Source: Lichenostomus cassidix
Lineage: Eukaryota > Chordata > Aves > Passeriformes > Meliphagidae
DNA length: 64,000 nt
Assembly: GCA_008360975.2 (NCBI GenBank)
Contig: CM039194.1
Location: 7,550,426 to 7,614,425, forward strand
Reading direction: 5' to 3'
The position numbers and the translations under genes were made by a program. The notes below the pieces were generated by a model. The model searched no databases and had not been told where the DNA came from. It saw nothing but the letters and a program-made list of their open reading frames with translations. Within the stretch, counting starts at the first letter, position 1, and the number at the start of each line of letters is the position of its first letter. Below are positions 14,495-28,426 of this stretch, one piece after another.

Positions 14495-14520
14495 TCCCAT
14501 TAGTGTGACCACTAATGGGA
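14495..14520. repeat. Perfect inverted repeat (11-bp arms, 4-nt loop)
   Basis: TCCCATTAGTG and CACTAATGGGA are exact reverse complements around the loop TGAC. It is a compact potential hairpin in otherwise ordinary non-coding DNA. No tract of T follows it and it is not near a gene, so no terminator or regulatory role is implied. Confidence 0.85.
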
Positions 14521-17500
14521 TTTACCTGCAAGTGATCACTAACTGACTAAATCCACAGTTTATTTATATGGTAATTTCAGGAGGATTAGGAAGGTGTGGT
14601 CTAGGAACACATATCAATATTTGAATTCTGTTGTATTTTTGAGGCTTAATTTGGACCACCAGCTCAGCTGCTTGTTCCTCCCACCTTTTGTGGATAAAGT
14701 ACTGTGTAAACCTTGCACAGATTTAAGCTTCTGAGTTATTGAGCACAAGTTAATGCAGACTGTGAAGCTGTAGGGCAGAGGCTACCAAACTTCCTGACCC
14801 TGAATGCCATTTTCTAAATGATTTAATTGTTTCTAACAGCCATATCCTTTTTCAAATCTCTCTGTGCCCCTTTATTTTACAGGCCAAGACCTTACACCCC
14901 ATTGTCCCTTTACCCATCGCTGTTCAGAAACAAAGGTAATTCTGGCAGATTGCTGTTATTACATTGTATAATAGAGACCTCTGGGTTCTGTTGAAGAGTG
15001 AAGCTCTAGCTGCTCGTTAACAAGTATGAGTACTTACGGTTTTGTCCTATTTTTTTTGAACTTTCTCCCTGTTTCAGAGATGCACCAATGTTTGAATAAC
15101 ATTGTTCTGGGACTGCCTGTTCCCCCTTCCCCAGCTCGTGCTGACCTCAGGTTCAGCAGCTTCTGCTCTCTCTCCTGCCCTTCCACACCTCTGATCACAA
15201 ACACCTTTGAGTTACTCTGCACTCAGGCAGATTTTTCCCCCATGTATTGCAGGCAGAACCCTCCAAGCAAGTGCCCTAATTTGAGGTTATCTAATTCCAT
15301 ATGATCTCAGTCACACTGGCAACATGCTTTTGGTAGTTTCTCCACCAACTGCACAACTGAAAATTATCTAGCATTCTCAGCTGACAAAGGCTAGCAGACT
15401 TAGGTGAGATTTTGCAGGTTCTGTGCACAGGTAAATAAAAAATACAACCTTTATATTTGCCTAAGAGCACATGTGATGTATTTGTTCTTTGGCTGTGCCA
15501 CTTTTATTCCTGCCTGGGTTTTGGTGCAGCATCAATCTAAATAAACCAACCAACACCATGTTTTCCCTCTGTTCTTGCTTTCAGTGAGCTTTGCAATAAT
15601 TTGAGTAGATATCTCGATGTATTGGGCCCAGCTGTTCAGAGGTGCAGGCTGGGCTTGTGTCTATCTCCACCATCCTCAGAAAAATTCTTTGGAAAAGTGG
15701 AGAGCCTTTGCTAGGCACCCAGAGCCTCATTTTGTAATAAACTTTATGTAATGAGTAAACCCAAGGAGGTTGTTTTCAGTGTTTTAATAGAGTTTATGTG
15801 CCTGGATCAAGCAATGTAAGTAAGAACCAATTAAAGAAATCTGGGTGTTTTCTTTAGCATTCTCCAGGGTGCTGTCAACAAGCATATTTTGCTGCCTGCA
15901 GCCTGTCTGTTACCAATTGTTACCTTTTACCACAGATATTCTTTTATTTCCCTGCCCATTGTTTTAGTTACTTCATGAATAAGGAGAATTTAATTTGCCT
16001 TAATCTTAGAGCTACTGCATTTTTAAGTAATTGCAACTGATATGGGACTATCAGAGCTCAGCATATTATAATATGTATTAGCTGCTCCAGCTGGCTCTTG
16101 TAAACAACCTCTTTCAGTAATATTTCATTTCTATGCAGCTGGAGGTTTGCCTGAGCATGCAGTATACATATTTTAGCTGAGAATATTTAAAAGTATGTTT
16201 GAAAAGCAGAAATTCAGGAAGTTAGTTCTTGCATATACTGGGCAGTGTTAATGTTCCTGTCACACTGAAAGAATTTTTCAGCCTCTTATTTAAAATTAAT
16301 TTGTGGATTTGTGTCCCGCAGAGAACCTGTAAATAGTCTGTTCTGGCTTGGACAGCAAACCATCAGGATTTACAGAAGATGTTTTTAGGAGCAAGCAGGG
16401 ATGTTTCTCCCAAGCCATCCCTCCCTATGCTGCATCTCTCTGCCTCTCCTCTTTCCTCTGTGCGAAGTTCTTCATCACCATCCTTTGGAAGAAAAGGCAC
16501 TGAGATCCTCACAAGTGGTCTTTCCACACCAGGTGTGGGTGGGTGCTCTTTATTATTCCTTTTTCTAACTCATTATTTTTGCCAAAAGGCTGCTCAGGCA
16601 GGTCTGCTAGGAATTGCTTATAAAACCAGCCAGCACAGAGAGTAGAGAGCTAATACTGTAATTTTCTACCTTATCTGGAGTTTAATTAGCCAGAGAGAGA
16701 TTTGGGGAGCTCTGAGACTTTCTGAGCAGCATGGTCAGTAGACTGTGGGCCTGTGTGAGTGGATGCTTTCAGGCCAAATCATCCTCTGATTTCCGTTTAG
16801 TCAGGTGTTCTTTTTATGGTTATAAAGAGAGTGCCAGGTTTTACAAATATTAAGGCATATTAGATACACACACCTCCCCTCTCTTAATTAGCCCATTGGC
16901 ACACTGTGTGAGCTCCTATCAAAGCACCTGAGGACATGAATCACTGCTTTCAAACACCTTTGGGAAACAGCCATAGTACTCACAGCTGGAAATCTGACCT
17001 TTAGTAGTTCTTAAAGTGCATAAATCATATAGCTAGAGATGTTCTAGGTGTTATTGAAGTTTTGCAGGATCTCAGATTTTATTGTTTGTCTTTCCATTAT
17101 TTATTTGTTCTTTGTGCTTACGTGGTGTCTGGTCAGAAACTCTCATTCATTTACAAACATTAATGGAACTGTTCACCTCTTGCTGGGTAGGTTCAGATGC
17201 AGTATGTGCTTCAAAATTGCTCCTCTTTCATGTCTTTTTGAGTGGTATCTTGTTTCTGTTCCTGTGTCAGACCTGTCCAGGACAGAAAGTGGCAGGTGAA
17301 GGTCTTCCCTGCAGTGATCCATTCTGCATCCTCCCTCTGCGCTGTATCTGCTGTGGCTGACTGGCAGCTGGCACAGCCACCATTTCCCTCAGACCTCAGA
17401 AAAAGTGTAGGTGATGTGACAGCTCTGTTACTCCTACCAGTGGTGTGATAGTGCCAGGAAATTAAATAACGATGTAGACACAAGAAGTGAGAATACAAGA

Positions 17501-20500
17501 AAAGTACTGATACTGACTAAGTAGAAAGTGCTGTCAAGGTAAAACCACTTGGGAAAAGAAGCACATTTTCTCTTTCTTATATCTTTGTATTATGATAATC
17601 TCAGGAGACACAGGATCTGTAAAGAAGAAATTGCCTGTTGTGGTTATATGAGGAAAAGCAGTATTGTTGCAGTGGTCTAGTCCTGAGCTTTTGACAGAGT
17701 TTATTGCCTGCATGTTGTTGAGAGTGACCAAAGCAATAGCAGGCAAACTGGTTCATTTAATAAAGTATGAAAGAAGTCTTTGGTAGTGTAATCTGTCCCA
17801 GAGGATTATTGCAGGGTTTGACTTTACTAGAAGATCAGTTCTTACATCTTGAACTTTGTAGGCAATGTGTTTCATGAGCTGATTAGTGGGTTTGTGTACC
17901 TCCAGGACTAAAATACCAAATAGCTAAAGTTCTTGTACACTGTGGTTTATTTTCTTTGCTGTTTTAGTTAGCAGCAATTCTATTTTTTGACTCTGTCTTA
18001 GGGGAATGTGAGCCTTGAAATTGCTGTGGTTTGTGCACAAGGGTAGCATCTGCTTTTGCTGCCTGGGATGCTCTTCAAGGAGTGTGTAGGTTTCTGAAGG
18101 TCTGGTTGGATTCTCAGTGCTGTCCACAGCAACCAAGTAATTTGGATATAATTCAAGCACACAGCCTATTTGTGCTTCTGCTTTGCAGTTCTTGCCAGGT
18201 GAGTGCGAGTGGCTCTTGCTGCAGAAGTTTTGGAAGTTTCCCAGCTCAGCCCTGGGTCACTGCCATGCAGAGCAGCCAGCAGGAAGGTCCAGGTCAGTGT
18301 CCTGGCTGAGCTGAGTGTCAGCAGTGCCATGAGGAGCAGGAGGTGCCTGCCTGGGCACATGGGCAGTGACCACAAGTGCTGACCTCTGACCGAGGCTCGG
18401 GGATGTGCTCTGCCAAGCTGCTACTGTCTGATCTGCCAGTGGTTTTCAGTCAGTGCTGAGCTGGGAAAGGCGAGCAGAGTTCTCAGGAATACCTGTGTGC
18501 TTTGGGAGCTCATTTCCCATGGAACAGCACAGTTCCCAGCGGGATGCAGATCCACTTTGGCTGGCAGGCTTTGCTGCACCTCCTCAACATGAGAGCTGTG
18601 AGAGGCAGAGGCAGCGAGGCCAGGCCATGAAATCTGTGTCTCCACGGGGCTCATTAGCTTGGGCTCAGTGCTTTTAAGCACAGCTCCACAGCTCTCTGCA
18701 CTGGAGCAGAGTCACAGCTCCTGAGTGCAGCAGATGGGAGGAGAGAGCTCCGTCTGCAGACTAAATAACAAACAGACAAACCTCAGAGCCACACTGGCAT
18801 ATGGGGTGCTGATCTTTGAGACTGTGATGCTCTGCTGACTCCAATAAGTGAGAAAAATTGAAAGCATACCTCTGCAATTGTACTTGTGTACAAGGAATAT
18901 TTAAAGCTGAAAATAAATTACCAAATGAATGGGACAGGTTGCCATAATCATCTGATAATTCACTGCTGCTACCTGTCCAGCCTACAAGGGAAGGACTATT
19001 TCAGGTGTTTCTTTGTGTCTCCTAGCATGAAGAGTGCTTATATCACACAGGGTGGTGTTTCTTGACCTTTTATGTAGGAAAATACTCATTATGTGAGATT
19101 ACATCCCCAAAATCTTCATTGTCTGGGAATATAGTAAAAGATCACAACTAGGAAATCTAAAGATTCAAACTTTTCTAGTGTCTTTTGAAAACCTTTTGAT
19201 GACTTCTCCAAAATACTGGTCAGCCTGGAATGCTGTTTAGAAGCTTCACATTGACATTTCTTTTCTTAGAAAATCCTGCTTTTTTCGCTCTGAGATAAAT
19301 ATCCTATTTATTTCTGTAGGTTTAACCACGAGCAATACACAAAAAGTTTCTTTGTTTTTTTTTTTTTTTAAGGAAAAAGAAAGTTAACATTTTCTTTAAA
19401 TTAATTTTAACACAATGTTTGTCTGGGGAGTTCAGGGCTTTGTCTTTGTACTGATGACTACTGTGAATTCTTACAAAATACAGCTTCAATTTGGCATTTA
19501 GTTTCAGTAGATAAAAATAAATATTTTAAATATCTCCATTACTCTTATGCTTAATTTGCACTTAGCAAAACTATATTAACGGAAAAATAATTATATGAAA
19601 GAAACATTTCTGGATCAATAACCAGATTTGTAAGTAAAAATGTGTTGCTATGACTGTTTCTAACAAGCTCCTTCTTATATATCTGCAATGTTTTTTTCAA
19701 ACTGACTTATTTGCTCTTTGATGTGATAAAAAACCCTGCACTTATTTTATCTGAATGATAAATTATTGCAAGGAGGGAAGAATACCTTGCAATGAAAGAT
19801 ACCAGCAATGCTCTTTTCATTACTGATTTCTTGTGATAAAGATCAAGAAGTGAGAGACCTATACATCCATTTAGATTATTAATTACTTTCCATAGAATAA
19901 CCTTCACATTTGAAGGTTTGTTTCAGCTACAGCTGTGAAATTCCACAGGTTTTAATCACTTTTTCAACCACTTGGATCAGAACAAAGTGTTCCCCTCCTG
20001 TGAAAATTTTTCCATTTACAGTTGTATTGTACGTCTTTATTATAAGCAAAGAAAATGTTTTTCCAAATGGTAAAAGTCCAATTTATGGAAGATGCGACAG
20101 AAATTTCTTTTCCCTTATGAGAATGGACTTTAATAAATGGGGGGTTATCTGTCTTATCATATTTCCTTATTTGATTCCTTTTTTTTTTTTTTTCTATAGC
20201 ACAGCATGCATTTGGGAGTGATTATCTAAAAAAGAAAAAAAAACTTTTAGAATTTCTTAAACTTATTGCTGCGTGATGTCCATTTTAGAGATGGCTTTTC
20301 AGCCTCAGTTTTCAAAGCACGGGAACTTCCTACAGCGAGGAGTGGGCTGGGAAGGCAGAACTGCTTGGCATCCAAATCTGTGGATAGCAGCCCAAGAGCT
20401 GTGCTTGGCTCCTGCCCTGGGCAGCCAGGGGAACTTGGGACAGGCAGTGCAGGAAGATCAGGGATCAGGGGGTCTCTGGGGACTGAACATTCCTGCTGTT

Positions 20501-20732
20501 TGCTCCCTGCCTGCCACTGTGTGACATTCAGGAAGGATTAAACTTGAGAGAAGCTGATTTCTGACATGGAGAAGTCTCTGGTATTGATAATTCAAAAGAG
20601 GGGAGAGGCTTTTGGTTTCAGACTACCACCTATGGTCACATCTCATATGTGTGACTGCATGTTCTTGTTTTCATGTTTCAAGGTCTAGAAGAGAAAAATG
20701 GCTGAAGCAGGATTAAAAAGTGTGAGAGACTC
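14521..20732. other. Non-coding DNA, no gene recognised
   Basis: Mostly AT-rich, with a GC-richer stretch at about 18160-18780 and a T15 run at 19355-19369. A second T15 run follows at 20179-20193, and GC-richer DNA lies at 20270-20530. Overlapping short open frames on both strands in the GC-richer stretches reflect composition, not genes. Confidence 0.6.
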
Positions 20733-20757
20733 TGTGTGTGTGTGTGTGTGTGTGTGT
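20733..20757. repeat. (TG)n microsatellite
   Basis: About twelve and a half uninterrupted TG units. It is long enough to be length-polymorphic and could serve as a genotyping marker. No functional role is indicated. Confidence 0.95.
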
Positions 20758-23700
20758 ACCAAGATGCATCAACACACTTGCTGCTTTCTCCTCATGGCAG
20801 GTCTGAGCAGAGCTCTTAGGAAGTTCCATTTTGATTGGCAATATGCATTTTATCTTCATTATTTATATTGAGTCTTGCCTGGCAAGAGTGAGCTGTCCGT
20901 GGCTTAGGCACAGACTTCCCTGCAGCATCACTGAGAGCTCGTCTCTTCAGTCAGGATGGAGTTAGGAGTCTCTCCTGCTCTCCCGTGACAGGCAGAGACT
21001 GATGAAGCCCTGGGCATTACTGCAAGGCTCACATTAGCACCCTAATGGTATTTATTCAGGGTCTGGTGGCTCAGTAGAATATGGCTTATCAGTCCAACAT
21101 GATGTGGTAATTGGGCAAATAGTAAAACTGAAAGTTCCTCTTGCATTCCTCTCTTGACACTGAGATGATCCTTCATCCAACAGACCCTGTTCTAGTCCTT
21201 CAGTAATGTTCTCTGCTATTTTTCCTCATTTTCCATCTCAGCCTGAGCATTTCCAATTTTGCAGCTAGTTTCCCAAGCCCAATTTTCAAAACATGCTGGA
21301 GCCTTTATAAGTGTATAATGGATCTTTCAGCTCACAGTATCTGCTCTGCCAGGCTGCTTTATAACTTGGTACTTCATAAATCACTTTGGAACACCTTGTA
21401 CATAAAAACACTATCTGAAAAAAAATTCTGTTCATTGTCTTGTTCAGGTGAATTACCACAGCAAGGAATTTCTGCCACAGGGGTTTTTTTTGTGCTAACT
21501 TTTAAATAATTTTTGTTGCCTTTCAGGATGAGTTGATGAAGGATAAAGAAAACAGACAAGCCTTGTATACGCAGCCAGGATGTTCTCATTTAAATTATCT
21601 GACTGGGTAGAACTTGGAACATTATTATTGAATGTATCTAGAAAGGTGTTTTTGAAAAAGAAATCAATAATGTAAAATATTTTTAAACTATCATATTTTA
21701 AATACAGATTAATATATTGTCAGAAAAGAGGCAAATAATGATGCTGACTACTAAAACCACAAAAATATCGGGAAGCTCTGGGGCACAATGAAAATCTGTC
21801 ATTACGCTCGTCCCTTGAAAACCATTTCATAGTGCTGTTGTAAATTCTATTTACAGAGAGTGAGGAGAGATATGGGAGTCTGGAAAATTGCAAAATGTGT
21901 TTTAAGCATCACTGGACAGTAAAGTGATTTTTACCACACTATGGAATAGAAGAGCTCGAGTCTTTCTGAGAGACACTGAGGGCACGTCCCTTGAGTAAGA
22001 GAATAGGAATGAGGTCATCATGTCAAGATGGGGAAAGCAATTAAAAGGAGAAGAAACTGTTGAAAAGCTGTAAGCAAAGCTTGACTTAACAATGGTTGCA
22101 CAGAAGGGAAGTTCAGGGCAGTGCTAGGCTGTATAAGTGGTAGAAGATAATCTAACAGTGAAGAAAAACAAAGTTGCAGAAAGGTTCAGATAAGGCTACA
22201 GACTCTTTTTTCTCACCACACATTCTGTTTCCTGGAATGTTTTGCAGTCCTTCAGGCAGGTGCACAGTACTTCAGTAAAGCACATAAGTGCTATGAAGTA
22301 ATGAGGACAAGGTAAAAACAGATGTAAAGGGTTTTGCACAGAGAATGTGGAGTTTTATCCTTTTTCAAGTAACTTCCAAGGCAACATCACCTTGAATGTC
22401 ATGGCTGGATTACATGACTGCAGATCTATGCAGGATAATATCACTGCTAGTCGACAAGGCTTCTTTTCAGATTTCCAAACTGAAACTAGGAAAATATATA
22501 ATCTCACTTGTCCTTTGTGACCCATTGCTTTTTGACTAGTTGGGCAGAATTATGTTTATCACAGACAGCTTAATGACCCATAGTTCTAATTTATAAACAA
22601 GAAATTAGTTTTATTAACAGGGTGTCTGCAGAGCACTCTCTAGATTTCCCTGCCTAGACCTTCTGCCAATCAAATCATGGTGGCATATTCTGATATATAT
22701 TCTGATAGCACTTGTCACTATTTATTTGTTTATGCAGTAGAAATGCAATGCCTGGAATTATTACCCTTATAAACAGGAGAGCAGAAATATTTGTATTCAT
22801 TTTTGGCTGACATGAAATGTGTCCTTTGGTTTTGTATTTGCATGTGTGTTTTCCAAGGGGAAAAAAAGAAGACTTCTCAAATGCTCGTTGACCCAATAGT
22901 TGATGCGTAAACAGGGGATGGCATGTTCCACTCCAGTGAAAAGAAAATCTGTGCAATTATTATTATTATTTCAATGAACTCCATCCTTGCTCACAGTGGC
23001 AAGTAGCCAGAATCCATTATGTGCCACCATATTGCCTTTTGATTAATTGCTCTTAGTCTCACTATTGTAAACGGTATTAATGTCTCTTGAGACGATAATT
23101 GTGTTTGCTGCACACTGGAGCATCTGCTATACAAAACTTAACGCCATAATTGCTTTTTTATTTAATGTGTCTCTTTGGTGTTTTGTATTGATGGAGCCAA
23201 CTTTGAAACGGCCTCTTTGTAACAAAAAATGAGCAGACTTTGGTGCTTGTCATTTCCTTCACCTCTGGAACAGAATTTTACACTTTTGTGATGGTGATAA
23301 TGATTTCTCATTTTTGTGGATTTTTTTTTTTCCCCTGGAACTACACATATGAGGGATGTTTTCAAAATGCTCAATCCCTATATTACACTTGAAGACAAAC
23401 TTCTAAGATGGTAACAGCATTTCTCTTTGCCAAGTGGAACATGAAAAAAATTAGAGAAAAAATGTTGGTACAGATAAAAAGGTCATTGTTTCATGTAAAC
23501 CACTCACAAACACGAGTCTCATACTATGACACAAGTGAACTCTGAAATACAGGTAGTTAAATTGTTCTAAATGTAAAATAATTTTAAAAATTTTAAGTCT
23601 TTTTGCTTTAACCTGTTTTGACTAATTTCTATAGCTAGTTAAAAATAAAGAATAAGTAGCAATTCCTGCTACTTGCAGAATTGCAAAAGAAGGGGGGAAA

Positions 23701-26700
23701 TAGAATAACAAACCCTGCAGGCTCCATTGTTTTATAAAGTAGCTCCTTGTCAGCACCCTCAGTGCTTAACCTGTATCTGTGAAGTCATGCATATGTCTTT
23801 GTCAGTTATTTATGTTGTAAAGACAGGATCTCAGATGCAGCAGTGTCTTTGATTTCCACATTGACACTTGAGACTGCAGTCCCCCATGGAATCTGGATGC
23901 AACTTCCATTAACATGTGTATTATAAGCAAGACTTTCTTTCTGTAAGATTTTTAAAAAAGAATTGTTCTAGAGTTTTAATGAGATTCTGACTTGTGTATT
24001 AACAAGCTGTTACACATTTTGGTGTTCAACACTTTCTCAGAGGCCTTTGTGTTTCTGAGAGCTTTTACAAAGAAGAAACTGTGACTTGAGTCTAGAATGG
24101 AGCCATAGGGAGAGATGTGACTAGATTTTCTGTACTAAGGATGGAGAGGAGAGCTCTTCTCCTAGGCTGCTGTATTCCTTGGCTTTGCCAAACTTTGCTC
24201 ATTACTTATCTAGAAAACAACACACAGTGATTTCCCTGCTCTGAGCTAACTGATGCTGTATTAAAGTTGCCTCCTCCCCCTGCAAATATTTTTGTTGGGG
24301 GTGCTGCTATTTTAAAGACTGGAATTCCCCTAAATCATAATCAATAGGGGATTCTGTAGGACTGGTCCATCAGAAGTGGAAGATCCAGACTGATGCAGTT
24401 TCCTTTTTTCCAGCCATCCATGACAGCAGTTATCCTGTTAATTGAGTACATGAACTAGGTACTAATTGGTCTTGCATTTTTCATAATGAGAAAAGATAGA
24501 CAAAGAAACATATTGTAGCTCCTTTGGGTAATTGAGAAGGTAATGGCAATCTTTGGGTCTAATTTAACATTTTCATTTTTCTTCTGTGTAGAGTCTGATT
24601 TACTGGTAGCAATTGGATTGTGTGTTTCACCAGTTTCTGTCAATATCTCTTTTTGTTCCACACTGACAGTGAAGAGCAGCAAAGTACAGAAAATCACTGA
24701 CAGCATCGAGAGCATGCCCTTTAAAACTATGGATTTTAATTAGGCATTGACATCTGGTATGGACTGTGAATGCTTATTTGCACACACCTGCAGGCTATTT
24801 GATATGAAGAAATCCCAAGTACCTGGAGAATTTGCCTGCAGATGGAGTTTAGTGATTTAATTTAATATAGCAATTGTGAAGAATGTATTGAATGTATAAG
24901 TATTGTAAAATTTGTGTGCCACATAAGTTCTACATACTTAAAAGCTGTTTATTGTATAAATAACGTTTCTCTTTCCATCAATTTTCATAATTGATAGAAA
25001 GGCAAAGGGACAATCTTGACAATATTACAATCTTTGAGAGTAGAAAAGGTTTTGTTGAAACCCACCTTGATTTTTAATAAGACTTACAAAGGACTGAAGG
25101 GGATATCCATGAAGAAAATACATTGTACAGCAAGCTCATTTGGGCTAAGATGTGCCTGAGGAATCCCTCATCAAACAGACAGAGGACAGCAAAGTTCACT
25201 CAACATTCATAATTACTTTAATGTTCTGGAGTTTAGTTTTAGTCACAGACTTCATATAAAGAAACATTCCTAAACCTTAGTAAAAACAACTGTTTTCTCC
25301 TGCCTGTAAGTTCTGAATCAACCACAACATTGCAGAACCTTGAAGTTAAGGATCACATTAACAATTTTCTATAGCAATTTTGAAATTTTTCATTGAAGGA
25401 TGTACTATGACTCTCCTCTGTTCTCTCTTACCAAAAATTTCTCTCAAGAAACGAGAACTGGGGACAAGACCCTCTTTTGTGTTAGATGCTTCTTCTGTTT
25501 AAAGTTATGTGCAGGTGTTCTTATTTTTCTCATTTTTCTGCTGCTTTCAGGCAGAGGAAAAGGCTGGGAGGGGGGCGGGGAGTGAGAGTGGATTTAATCA
25601 TGTGTAGGAAAGAAGAAGAAAAACTTATTTTATTACCAGAAATACTACGTGCTCTGATTTTTAAACTCTCCATCCCTTTTGAGGTACTGCCTGTCCTTGC
25701 AGAGGATTGCTTCAGATTTGCATGTTCTGATCTCAAAGATGCAGCACAAAGTCACTAATGTCACCCCTCCAGCCACTTCAGCAGCACATGAGGAAAGGAT
25801 TCATCCATGTGAACTGCAGCAAATGCTGGAATTGTGGCACTTGTGCTACAAGACCCTTTTCCTTTTTGGTATGCAAAATCTGACACATTGCTGCTGGGAG
25901 GAGGAAGCTTCAAGCTCTGCTATGTTAGAAACTTATTTAGGTCTTGATATATAGCCTGGAATACAAATCCTTTGATTTGTTCACCTTTGGGCATCTCAAA
26001 TAAGGACTTGCAGGACACCAAAGCATCTGTCTGGAGATTAGATGTATAGTCTTTTATAGGTTTGTAGCACCTGGAAGAAATTATACCTTGTGATTTATAC
26101 CTGGTTCCCAGTTCTCTTGTTTTCAGCATCTCTATCAGAAAAAAAATCCATTCCATTCATGGACTCTTATTTGCTTGGAAAAAAACCCAAACCAACCCAT
26201 ACACCACACACTGCAGTAGTGTCATGAGTTTGTCTCAAAATATTTGGACTAGGCACATGTGATAAATCAAAATGTGAGCTTGCTGTCAGCATATGCAAAT
26301 TTCTATGGATTCAATAAATTTAAAAAAGAGAGAGATTGGAATAGGAGAAAGTGCTTTACCTGAGCAGCATCTCTTCCATACAAACCATGAAGGAAAGGTT
26401 TGGAGGGACCAGAGCGTGTCCCCTGCTGAAGAATTATCATCCCACTAGCTATGATCTACTTTTACAGCTGGTGAAAAGCAATGACTCTAAACCTTGCTTC
26501 CTAATTGCTCATTTGGCAACAGTATCAGTATCTTTCACTATAATAATAATCACAGGCATAAATGCTGCATCATCAGTGCCTGCTAATAAGGAAATGCTGC
26601 CATGCCCTCTGACCACCAGACAGGCTGAGGGACACCGCACTGATGCTGTTAATTTGCTTTGGCTACAGAATATTCTAGGAGCATAAAAGAAGGGCTACAC

Positions 26701-27117
26701 CAGATTTATTGGGTTTTTTAGGCTGGGTTTTTTCTTTTGTCCCCCATGCAGTCTCTGTCATTTTGCCCAAGTCCTGAAGAGTAAATATTCCTTTACAGTT
26801 TCTGGCCATTTCACCAAGAGGATGAGACACTAGGATTGCGCTGAATGTATTAATTAATGTGTCACACTCAGACCTTTTCTCGGGGTCCTGTAAATCTTGA
26901 GGAGCACAAAAGCAGTTACAGTAAGAGAAAAGGGAACCTTGGCTGATGTGATGAGAGAGGTTGTGCTTTAATATGTTCTGAGAAGTCCACAGTGTTCTGC
27001 TGCCTTTGCAGGGCTTCTGTCAAACAAAATAACTAAATTCGGTCCAGTCTCTTCAACCAGCACATTGTTATTATTCCTGTATTTTCACTAGTTTTTCCTC
27101 TGCTATCTTCAAGTCAC
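20758..27117. other. Non-coding DNA, no gene recognised
   Basis: AT-rich, with a short TTA repeat near 22958-22971. An imperfect hairpin at 24971-25001 has 13-bp arms with one mismatch: CTTTCCATCAATT against AATTGATAGAAAG. No coding exon is recognised. A minus-strand open frame at 24455-24715 begins with a hydrophobic stretch resembling a signal peptide, but nothing else supports it. Confidence 0.6.
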
Positions 27118-27189
27118 ACCTCTGTGTTATTAGGGATAATAACTGGAAAGAAAATGTAAATGTATTTGTTTTCCTAATAACACAGGAGG
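27118..27189. repeat. Inverted repeat enclosing a 38-nt spacer
   Basis: The perfect 13-bp arms CTGTGTTATTAGG (27122-27134) and CCTAATAACACAG (27173-27185) flank a 38-nt spacer. Outside the arms the symmetry continues for a few bases if one extra G in the right arm is looped out. The size, about 72 nt, is compatible with a miniature inverted-repeat remnant or a weak RNA hairpin. I do not recognise a known microRNA. Confidence 0.6.
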
Positions 27190-28242
27190 TGATACAATCT
27201 GGCAAACAAGCTTTTAATATATTGCTCAAAAAATTAGTATTTTCTTAGTCAAATAAATACTTTAAAAGTCTATATCAGGTTTTTTATGGGTTTGCTATTT
27301 CATTTCTGAGTTAATGTGGTTTATAATAGCATCAGAAAGAAGTGTTGATTTTTGAGGATGGGTACAAACTGTCTCAAACGCAGGGAATTAATGCATCTTT
27401 CACTGCAGGCCTTTTCACCTGCCTTGTTAAATTTCCTGTAAGAAATAGTGGGACTAACAGGACTAGAAACTTGAGTATGGTCTCATCATAAGTAGGGAGA
27501 TCCTCCCTACTCTCATCAGAGTCCCTGATAGCTTCCTCCCTAAAATATTGCTCTTTTTCACTTCGTTCATTCTGTGTCATTCCCTCAGCTAATTGGGCAG
27601 TTTTAACGAGGTCAGTCAGCTTGTTCTCTGTATGTCTGTCAGGAGCAGAGGTAGATGTACAAATGCAAACTGAAATATGTCTGATTCGGTCAGTTTAGTC
27701 CTTGGCTTTTTGTCTGGTAGTGCAAATTGGGCTCAGTGTCTGTCACACCAAGCTCTGAAAAGCCAGAACCACACAGGCACAACTGAAGAATTGTCCAGAA
27801 CCAACTGTGCACATTTTATCCATCTTGCAGTTGGAACTCCTCCTTGGCAGATCACATACTTATTGACTAAATAATTGTTTAATGAGGAGAAACAGCTTTT
27901 CTTTGATCTAGAAATGCAGAATACCCTTTCCAAAGCAAGTACATGTGTTACTGAGAAAAGAGGGAAGCACTCAGTGGTCTCTGGATGTTGCAACATAATA
28001 CTGCCTACATTAACAGGATATTAATTCAAGATAAGTGATGGTGGAATTGTGGACAGCAAATTCTTAGTAGAAAAAATTGTCTTTTTGTGTACTGGCTAGT
28101 ACTGAAAAGATTCAGAGGGACTTGCTGTGTCGTGAATGAAATGGCAAAAGATGTTCAAGACAGGTGTGGCTAGCACAGGCTTTTCCCATGAGAATTTTTT
28201 TTGTGTTTTATAAATAAAGATAAAGTTTGGATGTTATTGAAA
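27190..28242. other. Non-coding DNA, no gene recognised
   Basis: No supported feature. A 68-codon minus-strand open frame (27374-27580) has an acidic N-terminal half and a hydrophobic patch. It shows no domain I recognise. Confidence 0.6.
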
Positions 28243-28426
28243 ACAGTGTCCCAAGATCTGGACGGTGCAGGCCTGGCCAATCAGGCCTAGGGGGAGGCTT
28301 CCGGCCGACCAATCTGGGTGACTTTTGAAAACTCTATATATATGATGAAATCAAAACAATAAAGGTCTTTCCTTCTTGCCACTGAGAACGGAGTTCTTTA
28401 CTCTGCTAGCTGCTCAACAGCAACAG
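28243..28426 (+). mobile_element. Compact solo LTR of an endogenous retrovirus
   Basis: A 176-bp segment (28247-28422) begins TGTCCC and ends in CA. It is flanked by the possible 4-bp target duplication ACAG. It has a clear promoter-like order: CCAAT at 28277-28281 and 28309-28313, a TATATATAT box at 28335-28343, and AATAAA at 28358-28363. This order fits a retroviral U3/R on the + strand. The TSD is short and the right end is ambiguous, because ACAG also follows the CA at 28416-28417. The LTR nature is more secure than the exact borders. No internal viral genes are adjacent, so it is a solo LTR. Confidence 0.6.

Noticed and set aside
24455..24715. Minus-strand open frame starting with a hydrophobic, signal-peptide-like segment
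   Set aside because: Only 86 codons, the remainder is polar low-information sequence, and there is no exon or homology support.
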